A stretch of 20,501 nucleotides of DNA. Source: CAXXFQ01 sp963674475. Its GTDB lineage: Bacteria > Planctomycetota > Planctomycetia > Pirellulales > Thermoguttaceae. The DNA is taken from the NCBI GenBank assembly GCA_963674475.2, contig CAXXFQ010000018.1:1-20501 (forward strand). Reading direction: 5' to 3'. Both the position numbers and the translations under genes were made by a program. Position 1 is the first letter of the stretch, and every line of letters begins with the position of its first letter. Positions 7,652 to 14,616 of this stretch are shown one piece after another. The notes beneath the pieces are model-generated. The model made no database searches. It worked only from the letters and a program-made list of their open reading frames with translations, and was not told the DNA's origin.

Positions 7652-9428
7652 CATCCCTCGCTTCATGATCGCCGCGCCGTCGAGCGGCAGCGGCAAGAGC
7701 ACCATCGCATCCGGCGTGATGGCAGCGCTGGCGGCTTCCACAACGGTGCAGCCGTTCAAGGTTGGCCCCGACTACATCGACCCGATGTATCACACGACCG
7801 CCACCGGTCGCGCATCGCGCAATCTCGACACCTGGATGGTGCCGCCCGACCGCGTGCGCGCCGCATTCGCACGCGCGGTGTGCGGCGCCGACATCGCCAT
7901 CATCGAAGGCGTGATGGGGCTATTCGACGGCTTCGACGGCAAATCCGAGAACGGCAGCAGCGCCGAGGTCGCCAAGCTATTGGGTGCGCCAGTGGTCTTG
8001 GTCATCGATGTGGGCAAGATGGCCCGTAGCGCCGGGGCCATTGCATTGGGATGCAGGCTGTTCGACCCCGATTTGTCCATCGCAGGCGTGATCTGTAACC
8101 GCGTCGGCAATCCGCATCATGCGGCCATGGTCACCCACGCCGTCGAGGCGACCGGCTTGCCGGTGCTGGGCTGCATTCCCAAGTCGGCTGCGCTCGCGAT
8201 CCCGGAGCGGCATCTGGGCCTACACACGGCCGTGGAACGCTCGGCCGAGGTGGCGGAATTCCTGCAAGCTGCTCGCGCACTGGTGTCGTCCGACATCGAT
8301 CTCGAGCGGCTCCGCCGGATCGCGGAGACCGCGCCGGTCATTGATCTGCCGCTGCCGCCGGCCGTGATGCATGGTTCCTTCGACGCCGGCGTGGCGACTT
8401 TTCCACCCCAGATCCAATTGGGCCATCGGTTGTTCACGATCAAGATGCCCGCTTTGCTCGAGCGGCGGCGCTTACTGCGCCCTCACCCCCGGCCCCTCTC
8501 CCACTCGGTGGGAGAGGGGAGTCTGAGAATTGGTATTTTGGGGCGGCGAAGCCGCCCCAAAATACGGTCCAGGAGAACACCCGCACGCGATTCCGGCGTT
8601 CGGACGGGGAGCCATCAGCCAAGCGCACCATCGGCGAGCCCGTATCCGCAAGGCGACGAGCCGCTGCAATCCGACCCGGTCGGACGGTCTCAGCCGGTTT
8701 CTCAGCCTCAGACGCTGGCTGGAGCCGGCGCCTCGCCGGCAGGCGCACCCGGCTGCGCATGTACGATCCGCATTGCGATCGCTCGCGATGAGGCGTCCTG
8801 TTTCTACTACGAAGACAACCTCGACCTGCTGCGGAGCGCAGGCGCCGAGATCGACTTCTTCAGCCCGCTGCGAGACGGCTCGCTGCCGCCTGACGTCACC
8901 GGCATCTACCTCGGCGGCGGCTATCCGGAGTTGTATGCCGCCCAACTCTCGGCCAATCAGGCCATCCGCCGAGAGATTCGCGAAAACCACCGTGCCGGCA
9001 TGCCGATCTATGCCGAGTGCGGCGGGCTGATGTACCTGACCGAGGGCATCACTTCAGAGGCCGGCGAGGATTGCCCCATGGTGGGCTTGCTCCCCGGTCG
9101 CACTCGCCTATCCCGTCGGCTGACCATGGGCTACCGCACAGTGATGGCGGAACAAGATACGCTCCTCCTGCTCCGAGGGGAGGAGGCGCGCGGACACGAG
9201 TTCCACTACTCGGAGTGGATGATGCCACCGGATGATCTCCCATCCGCCTACCGGATCGCGCGGCGCCAGGGGACCGATGTGCGTTCCGAGGGGTACGCGT
9301 TCGGTAATCTACTGGCTTCTTATGTTCACCTACACTTTGATGCCCGCCCTGGCATGGCAGAGCGTTTCGTCGCTGCCTGCCGCCGCTGGGTGGGAGAATT
9401 CTCTCGCATCGACAGGAGCGTCGGATGA
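7641..9428 (+). CDS. cbiA: Cobyrinate a,c-diamide synthase with a large in-frame insertion
   Basis: CbiA/CobB amidates the a and c side chains using glutamine and ATP. The N-terminal ATPase domain (about 1-240) has the P-loop APSSGSGKST, FKVGPDYIDPMYH and IIEGVMGLFDG. The C-terminal glutamine amidotransferase domain starts near residue 374 with IRIAIARDEASCFYYEDNLD, GIYLGGGYPEL, the nucleophile Cys460 in YAECGGLMYLTEG, and the SYVHLHF histidines near 563-565. Family proteins are roughly 450-470 residues; this one is about 595. The excess is a proline-, arginine- and serine-rich linker between the domains, encoded by about 8360-8760, which contains a palindromic repeat. Both catalytic domains look intact, so activity is possible if the linker is tolerated. 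ATG 7641 has GGAGG at 7630-7634; GTG 7635 is an alternative. It overlaps chlI (ATGA). Confidence 0.92.
   Translation: MRIDIPRFMIAAPSSGSGKSTIASGVMAALAASTTVQPFKVGPDYIDPMYHTTATGRASRNLDTWMVPPDRVRAAFARAVCGADIAIIEGVMGLFDGFDGKSENGSSAEVAKLLGAPVVLVIDVGKMARSAGAIALGCRLFDPDLSIAGVICNRVGNPHHAAMVTHAVEATGLPVLGCIPKSAALAIPERHLGLHTAVERSAEVAEFLQAARALVSSDIDLERLRRIAETAPVIDLPLPPAVMHGSFDAGVATFPPQIQLGHRLFTIKMPALLERRRLLRPHPRPLSHSVGEGSLRIGILGRRSRPKIRSRRTPARDSGVRTGSHQPSAPSASPYPQGDEPLQSDPVGRSQPVSQPQTLAGAGASPAGAPGCACTIRIAIARDEASCFYYEDNLDLLRSAGAEIDFFSPLRDGSLPPDVTGIYLGGGYPELYAAQLSANQAIRREIRENHRAGMPIYAECGGLMYLTEGITSEAGEDCPMVGLLPGRTRLSRRLTMGYRTVMAEQDTLLLLRGEEARGHEFHYSEWMMPPDDLPSAYRIARRQGTDVRSEGYAFGNLLASYVHLHFDARPGMAERFVAACRRWVGEFSRIDRSVG
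8481..8565. repeat. Composite two-hairpin repeat, copy 1, inside cbiA
   Basis: A pyrimidine-rich lead-in (CCTCACCCCCGGC) is followed by hairpin 1, CCCCTCTCCCAC (8493-8504) with GTGGGAGAGGGG (8508-8519), then a 13-base spacer, then hairpin 2, GTATTTTGGGGCGGC (8533-8547) with GCCGCCCCAAAATAC (8551-8565). Both stems are perfect. The same layout recurs at 12461-12547 with paired base differences. The element is read in frame through cbiA with no stop. No transposase, target duplication or terminal repeat is visible. Confidence 0.8.
8724..8740. repeat. GC hairpin near the end of the cbiA insertion
   Basis: GCCGGCG (8724-8730) pairs with CGCCGGC (8734-8740) around CCT. It nearly matches the hairpin at 6849-6865 in the cobL-cobI spacer. 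It lies just before the conserved amidotransferase domain resumes, so it may mark the distal edge of inserted DNA. Confidence 0.4.
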
Positions 9429-10456
9429 AGTTGCAGACCGTCTACCCATTCCCTGCCATCGTTGGACAGGACCGGATGAAGCTCGCCCTGATCCTCAATG
9501 TCATCAACCCGCGCATCGGCGGCGTGCTCATCCGTGGTGAGAAAGGGACCGCCAAATCCACCGCAGTTCGCGCACTGGCAGACCTGCTGCCCCAGCGCGG
9601 AGTGGCGCAGGATTGCCCCTTCGGCTGCATCGTGTCGGATGTCGAGATGATGTGTGACGACTGCCGGGCGCGCCGAGAGGCCGGGCGCCTGTCGACCCAC
9701 TCTGCCAAGATGCGCGTGGTGGATCTGCCCATCAGCGCCACCGAGGACCGGGTCGCCGGCACGCTGGACATCGAGCACACCCTCAAGACCGGCGAAAAGC
9801 GGTTTGAGCCAGGCGTGTTGGCGCAGGCCAACGGCAACATCCTCTACGTCGATGAGGTCAACCTGATGGACGACCACATCGTCGACATCCTCCTGGATGC
9901 GGCCGCCATGGGGGTCAATTTCGTGGAGCGGGAGGGGATCTCCTTCACGCACCCCGCAAGCTTCGTGCTGGTGGGCACCATGAATCCCGAAGAGGGCGAC
10001 CTCCGCCCGCAACTGCTGGACCGTTTCGGCCTGGTGGTCGAGGTGACAGGCGAGCAGGAGCTCGCAGCCCGCACCCAGGTGATCAAGCGCCGGCTCGCTT
10101 TCGAAGCGAATCCCGAAGGCTTCGCCCACGGCTTCCAGGAACACCAAACGAGGCTGGCGGACGAGATCGAACGTGCCAAACATCTACTGGCGCGAGTCGA
10201 CGTGCCCGATTCGATCGTCGAGCTGGCCGCGCGCATCGCCATCGAGCTGGGCGTCGACGGACATCGCGCCGACATCACCACCATCAAGACAGCGCAGACC
10301 CTGTCCGCGCTGCACGGTCGCGAGCAGGTCGGCCGGGAAGAGATTCTGGAGGCCGCCCAGCTGGCGCTTCCCCATCGACTTCGCCGCCGCCCGCTCGAGG
10401 ACGAGACCGGCAGTGCCGAGCAGCTCTCGCAGACGCTGGCAGAGATCTTACAGTGA
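9425..10456 (+). CDS. chlI: Mg/Co-chelatase ATPase subunit, ChlI/BchI-like AAA+ protein
   Basis: This is an AAA+ ATPase of the ChlI/BchI class, which forms rings with ChlD-type partners to power metal insertion by a large H/CobN subunit. Walker A is GEKGTAKS (38-45), Walker B is ILYVDE (139-144), followed by VLVGTMNPEEGDLRPQLLDR, which contains the sensor and arginine-finger region. An unusual insert between Walker A and Walker B carries four cysteines (64, 68, 77, 80), a possible metal site; related B12-cluster homologues also have cysteine-rich inserts here. Given its position it probably serves a cobaltochelatase rather than chlorophyll synthesis, but no cobN is in the window. The start overlaps the cbiA stop, with CAGGAG upstream. 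Confidence 0.92.
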   Translation: MKLQTVYPFPAIVGQDRMKLALILNVINPRIGGVLIRGEKGTAKSTAVRALADLLPQRGVAQDCPFGCIVSDVEMMCDDCRARREAGRLSTHSAKMRVVDLPISATEDRVAGTLDIEHTLKTGEKRFEPGVLAQANGNILYVDEVNLMDDHIVDILLDAAAMGVNFVEREGISFTHPASFVLVGTMNPEEGDLRPQLLDRFGLVVEVTGEQELAARTQVIKRRLAFEANPEGFAHGFQEHQTRLADEIERAKHLLARVDVPDSIVELAARIAIELGVDGHRADITTIKTAQTLSALHGREQVGREEILEAAQLALPHRLRRRPLEDETGSAEQLSQTLAEILQ

Positions 10457-12355
10457 GCGCGGCAGCGACCTTCCCGTTCACTGCCATCGTCGGGCAAGAG
10501 CAGCTCAAGCTCGCGCTGTTGCTCAATGCCATCAACCCCGCCTGCGGTGGCGCGCTCCTGCTGGGCGAGCGGGGCACCGCCAAGTCCACCGCCGTGCGCG
10601 CATTGGGGCGTGTCGCACCCGGCCTGCGCGTCGTGACGCTCCCGCTCAACGCGACCGAAGATCGAGTGGTGGGCTCGCTCGACATGACGCGCGCCATCCG
10701 TGAAGGCCGCAAACACTTGGAGCGCGGGCTGCTCGCCGCTGCCGACGGCCAGATCCTCTACATCGACGAGGTGAATCTCCTCTCCGAATCGATTGTTAGC
10801 GCCATCCTCGACGCCGTCTCGTCGGGCGTCAACGTGGTGGAACGAGAGGGAATATCGGAGCGCCACGCATCGCGCTTCGTGCTCGTCGGGTCCATGAACC
10901 CGGAAGAGGGACAGCTCCGGCCGCAACTCCTTGATCGGTTCGGGCTTTGCGTCGTGGTGGGCGGCGAAGGACAACTGCAACGGAGGACCGAGATCATTCG
11001 CCGGCGTCTGGCGTTCGAAGCGCACCCGGCGCGCTTCGCCGAAGGATACGGTCCACGAGAGCGAATCCTTCGCGATCGGATCGTGGCGGCGAGGGAGAGC
11101 TTCCCATGCATCAGTCTCCCCGAGGAGACCATCGACCACATCGCGCGGGTCGCGTCCGATGCCCACGTAGCAGGACACCGCGCCGATTTGGTGTTGGCCG
11201 AGGCAGCGCGCGCCCTCGCCGCCTGGCAAGGCGAAACCCAGGTGACTCCGGCTCATGTGAATGCGGTCGCGCCCCTGGTGCTCGTCCACCGGATGCGAGA
11301 AGAGCCGGAATGCCTGTCGCCCATTCCGCCGAAACCCGAACGACAGCAACCCGAGGAACCACCGGAAAACGACTCTGCTCCCGAGCAAGAGGGTCAGAAC
11401 CCTGAGCCGCCTTCCCGGGATGAAGGGCTCGATGCGCCCGCGCAAGATCCCGCACCGGACGAATCCGGGAGCGATGCCGGCGCCGACTCGCCCGATGACT
11501 CCGGTGAAGAGGACCAGGTGTTCGAGGTCGGCGACGGGTCCCGCACCGACGGGCTACTGCCGGTAACGCAGGATCGCGTCTTTCGCCGGCGCGGGAGCGG
11601 TCGACGTTGCAGGACCCGCACGCACACCCCCATGGGACGCTACGTCCGCCACGCACTGCCCCGAGGACGGGCGCACGACCTGGCATTCGACGCCACGCTC
11701 CGAGCGGCTGCGCCCTGGCAGATGGCGCGCGGCCACAACGGTCTGGCGATCAGCGTCCGCGGTCAGGATCTCCGCATCAAGGTGCGCGAGCGTCGCACCG
11801 GCTACACCATCCTCTTCCTGGTGGACGCGAGCGGCTCGATGGGAGCGGAGCGCCGCATGGCCACAGCCAAAGGCGCCATCTTCTCGCTCCTACAAGAGGC
11901 ATACCAGAAGCGCGACACGGTCGGCATGGTGACGTTCCGTCGCTCGGCCGCCGACCTGGCGCTACCCCCGACGCGGAGCATCGATCACGCATCGCGGCTC
12001 CTGCAAGAGCTGCCCACGGGGGGCCGGACGCCGCTGGCCCTCGGGATCTGCCGTGCCATCGAGATCGTGCGCGGGCTCCGCATCAAGGATCCGCAGGTGC
12101 TGCCGGTGGTGGTGCTCATCTCCGATTGGGCGCGGGAACGTCGCGCTGCGCGGCGACGATCCGGTGGCGGACGCCATTCGGATGGCACGAAAAGCCGCCG
12201 CCGAGGGGATTCGTTTCGTCGTGGTCGACACGGAGACGGGGATCGTGCGGCTGCACATGGCCCGTCAACTCTGCGACGCCTTGCACGGCGATTACATCGA
12301 GCTGGATGAGGCTCGCGCTCGCGGCCTTCGGTGCAAAGCGGTCGGTGGAACCTAA
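10453..12355 (+). CDS. chlD: ChlD/BchD-like chelatase subunit (AAA+ plus VWA), one frameshift
   Basis: This subunit works with ChlI-type ATPases. The N-terminal AAA+ domain resembles its neighbour, with intact Walker A GERGTAKS (38-45) and Walker B ILYIDE (100-105). An acidic, proline-rich linker spans about residues 295-365. The C-terminal von Willebrand A domain has the MIDAS motif DASGSM near residue 458 and TGGRTPLALGI. In the frame opened at 10453, the sequence loses sense after VVVLISD. Removing one T at 12126-12127 restores SDGRGNVALRGDD and reads on through ADAIRMARKAAAEGIRFVVV to a TAA at 12353-12355; the unrepaired frame ends at 12309. The GTG start overlaps the chlI stop. A degenerate gene is possible but less likely, because the sequence after the shift is conserved. 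Confidence 0.9.
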
Positions 12356-12367
12356 CCCACTCCCCAG

Positions 12368-12400
12368 CCCTCGCCCTTCCCTGCAAAGGAAGGGCGAGGG
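12368..12400. repeat. 13-bp hairpin after chlD, related to repeat hairpin 1
   Basis: CCCTCGCCCTTCC (12368-12380) pairs perfectly with GGAAGGGCGAGGG (12388-12400) around a seven-base loop, thirteen bases after the chlD stop. There is no T-run, so it is not a standard terminator, but it could stabilise the upstream mRNA end. Its C-rich then G-rich arms resemble hairpin 1 of the composite repeat, so it may be a partial relative. Confidence 0.6.
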
Positions 12401-12460
12401 AGAACAGCCCCATTCCGTTGCGGGCGTGCTGCAGAACGTGATTGGTTAGCCGGCAGTCTT

Positions 12461-12547
12461 CCCCTTCTCCGGCCCATCTCCCGCAGCATGGGAGATGGAA
12501 AACTGTCAAAAGGTATTTTTCGGGCGGCTCCGCCGCCCGAAAAATAC
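12461..12547. repeat. Composite two-hairpin repeat, copy 2, upstream of cobO
   Basis: A pyrimidine lead-in (CCCCTTCTCCGGC) precedes hairpin 1, CCATCTCCC (12474-12482) with GGGAGATGG (12490-12498). A 14-base spacer leads to hairpin 2, GTATTTTTCGGGCGGC (12513-12528) with GCCGCCCGAAAAATAC (12532-12547). Layout and much of the sequence match copy 1 in cbiA, and where the arms differ both strands of the stem change together. No T-run follows on either strand, so a terminator role is unlikely. Confidence 0.8.
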
Positions 12548-12593
12548 ATCTTCAACTGTTGCCCAAGTAGGGGCGAACGATCGCCTACACGTC

Positions 12594-12623
12594 GACGTTT
12601 CGCTCGCGCGCGAGCGAAACGTC
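12594..12623. promoter_or_regulatory. 30-base perfect palindrome just upstream of cobO
   Basis: GACGTTTCGCTCGCG (12594-12608) is followed directly by its exact reverse complement, CGCGAGCGAAACGTC (12609-12623). It ends 16 bases before the cobO ATG and abuts its ribosome binding site (AAAGGA, 12626-12631). As DNA it could be a dimeric operator; as RNA it would form a hairpin able to affect cobO translation. It could also be another short repeat insertion. Confidence 0.6.
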
Positions 12624-12639
12624 CGAAAGGATAACCCAC

Positions 12640-13197
12640 ATGGATACGATCGAAGAGGAGACTCGCCCGGGCAAACGCAAGGGCCTCGTCATCGTCAATA
12701 CCGGGAGCGGCAAAGGCAAGACCACAGCCGCGCTCGGCCTGCTGTTCCGCGCCTGGGGACGAGGGATGCGCGTCTGCGTCATCCAATTCCTCAAGAACGA
12801 ACATGCTCGCTACGGTGAGACCCGTGCCGCCGAGAAGCTCGGTATCGAGTGGGTCAGCACCGGCGACGGCTGGACCTGGACCAGTCGCGATCCGGCGGAG
12901 ACGCAGCGAAAAGCCACCGCGGCGTGGGCCGAGGCCCAGCAGAAGATCGTCAGTGGCAAGCACGATGTCATCATTCTGGACGAGTTCACCTATCTCCTGC
13001 ACTACCACTGGCTCGACACCGACGACGTCGTCGCCTGGCTGGCAGCCAACAAGCCACCCGATCTCCACCTGGTCATCACGGGGCGCAACGCCCCGAAACC
13101 TCTCGTCGCCTTCGCCGACCTCGTCACCGAGATGCGCGAGATCAAGCATCCGTTCAGCGAACAGGGCATCCGCGCCCAGCCCGGCATCGAGTTCTAG
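12640..13197 (+). CDS. cobO: Cob(I)yrinic acid a,c-diamide adenosyltransferase
   Basis: This CobA/CobO/BtuR-family enzyme transfers the 5'-deoxyadenosyl group of ATP to the reduced corrin cobalt. The 185-residue protein has the P-loop NTGSGKGKTTAALGL (about 20-34), VCVIQFLKN, DVIILDEFTYLLHYHWL (Walker-B-like block), LVITGRNAPKPL and the characteristic ending HPFSEQGIRAQPGIEF. It is intact and of normal length. ATG 12640 has AAAGGA nine bases upstream. It is separated from chlD by 284 bases of palindromic repeats, so it may have its own transcription or translation control, although the orientation matches the operon. Confidence 0.95.
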   Translation: MDTIEEETRPGKRKGLVIVNTGSGKGKTTAALGLLFRAWGRGMRVCVIQFLKNEHARYGETRAAEKLGIEWVSTGDGWTWTSRDPAETQRKATAAWAEAQQKIVSGKHDVIILDEFTYLLHYHWLDTDDVVAWLAANKPPDLHLVITGRNAPKPLVAFADLVTEMREIKHPFSEQGIRAQPGIEF

Positions 13198-13226
13198 AAC
13201 ACGCGGCCGCACGGCCTTGCGCCGCA

Positions 13227-13275
13227 CAGGTTCGCCCACATGGTGCCGGCTGCGGCGTTCGTAGGGGCGAACCTG
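13227..13275. repeat. Inverted repeat with GTAGGGGCGAAC motif
   Basis: CAGGTTCGCCC (13227-13237) is the reverse complement of GGGCGAACCTG (13265-13275), an 11-bp stem with a 27-base loop. The right arm lies within GTAGGGGCGAAC (13261-13272), which occurs again exactly at 12568-12579 upstream of cobO. This suggests a dispersed short repeat. No T-run follows, so it is not a typical terminator. Confidence 0.55.
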
Positions 13276-13401
13276 CTTTCGCCGAACCCCGCACGCTCCA
13301 TCGTCGCCCATCCGGGCGCGCGGCCATCGGTCTGTCAAGCCGCCCGGCGGGCAGGCTCGCCCTCGTCATCAACCACACGCCGAATCCGAGAATCAGCGCG
13401 A

Positions 13402-13445
13402 GTCCATAGGTCCGATCGGTCCCATTCGTCCCATTTGTCCTTTTG
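13402..13445. repeat. Degenerate 9-base tandem repeat (GTCCnATnn units)
   Basis: Units beginning with GTCC follow one another at 8-9-base steps: GTCCATAG, GTCCGATCG, GTCCCATTC, GTCCCATTT, then GTCCTTTTG. Because nine is a multiple of three, the repeat reads as a short repeated peptide in every frame, which explains the spurious open frames here. Confidence 0.7.
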
Positions 13446-13564
13446 CGAAGGCGCCTGAACGTACGCATACCGGAAGCTGCGCCACAGCACAGGTCGGGCG
13501 CAAGCGGGTATCCTGCAAATCACGGGGACATAATGGGCTGAGAAGCCCAGAAAGGCAATCGCAA

Positions 13565-14616
13565 GTGCCAAAACGGATACGCCCAATAATCATCATCAGA
13601 ATCCTCCTGCTTGTGTCAACCGTAATCTCCCTCTTTTTCGTGCCTTGGATCTTGGTGCGTGCCCTGATATCACCGCTGCCTGACACGGTCCAGGGACAAC
13701 TGGACCAGGGGATCGGGCTTGGACTCGATGGGATGATCGTCTATGTGGACCGAGGTGGAAGAGAGCCTGCGTTTTACGCGGCGGGCTGGAAAGACAGGGA
13801 AAACCACACACCAGCCGACCCGCATTCGCTGTTCAAGATCGCCAGTATCGGCAAGCTATACGACGCCGTCGCGATCACCAAATTGGTAGGCGACGGCCGC
13901 CTGTCGTTGGACAAGACGCTCGCAGACTACTTTCCGGAGCTCGTGGGAAGGATCGAAAACGCCGACCGTATCACTTTGCGGATGATGGTGGAACATCGCA
14001 GCGGCATACCCAATGTGACGGACACCCCGAACTATTGGATCGACCCGCCGGCGACCAACGAAGAAGCGCTCACACGAGTACTCGACTTGCCGGCTGACTT
14101 CCAGCCCGGAAAACGATATGCATACTCGAACACCAACTATCTGTTGATAACCTTAGTCATCGAGAAGGTGGTCGGTTACAGCAAGTTCCAGTACATCCAG
14201 GAGGAGATCCTGGCCCCTCTCGGGCTGGAGAACCACCCTACGGTTCGATCCGCAACGTGAACATGGATGATCTGATGAGCGGCTACTACGCCGGCGTCGA
14301 CCAAGACATCAAGACGACCGACTATGGCTCGATGGTTGCGACAGCGGAAGACGTGGGCATTTTCTTGCGCGCGCTGAACGACGGTTCATTGTTCAACGAC
14401 GGAGAACAGGAGATCTACTCATCGATCTACAAGTACAATCACACCGGATTGATCCCTGGCTATCAGAGTATCGCCAAGTACTTCCCCGACATCGATACCG
14501 TTGTCATTCAGTTCGTGAACAGCACCAATTTCGACGGCTATACGTGGAATCTGGGAGAGATCGAGTACAACCGCATCGTCAGGATCGTGCGCAAGGCAGC
14601 GAGACTCGAAGGATGA
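13565..14616 (+). CDS. Membrane-anchored serine hydrolase, beta-lactamase/PBP fold, one frameshift
   Basis: This belongs to the class C beta-lactamase / D-Ala-D-Ala carboxypeptidase-like serine hydrolases. A hydrophobic segment at about 8-30 is a signal peptide or membrane anchor, placing the domain outside the cytoplasm. The catalytic SxxK is S94-I-G-K97, the second motif is YSN (187-189), and an HTG triad occurs in YNHTGLIPGYQS in the C-terminal part. The frame changes near 14230-14240, after APLGLENH; conserved reading resumes with YGSIRNVNMDDLMSGYYAG, and one missing base would explain it. As written, the first frame stops at 14260. The GTG start at 13565 has only a weak AAAGG upstream. 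Substrate is unknown: peptidase, esterase or lactamase activity cannot be separated from sequence. It is not linked to B12 synthesis. Confidence 0.82.

Larger units (their letters stand above)
13198..13564. other. Spacer of 367 bases with repeat fragments, no gene seen
   Basis: I see no supportable gene here. It holds a long-loop inverted repeat (13227-13275), a 9-base tandem repeat (13402-13445) and a small GGGCT-GAGA-AGCCC hairpin at 13537-13550. There is no convincing terminator after cobO, nor a clear promoter for the following hydrolase. Short open frames in this stretch are low-complexity translations of the repeats. Confidence 0.6.

Noticed and set aside
5486..7759. Very long minus-strand open frame (757 codons) opposite cobL and cobI
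   Set aside because: It is antisense to two clearly recognised methyltransferase genes, has no recognisable domain, and reflects codon bias in GC-rich DNA.
9844..11445. 533-codon minus-strand open frame opposite chlI and chlD
   Set aside because: It is a shadow of conserved ATPase genes with no domain and arginine/serine-rich composition.
12513..12547. Hairpin 2 of the repeat as a terminator for chlD
   Set aside because: The T-rich part is inside the 5' arm and pairs with A's on the 3' arm; no T-run follows the stem on either strand.
13402..13445. CRISPR-like array
   Set aside because: Units are only about nine bases, with no spacers and no cas genes.
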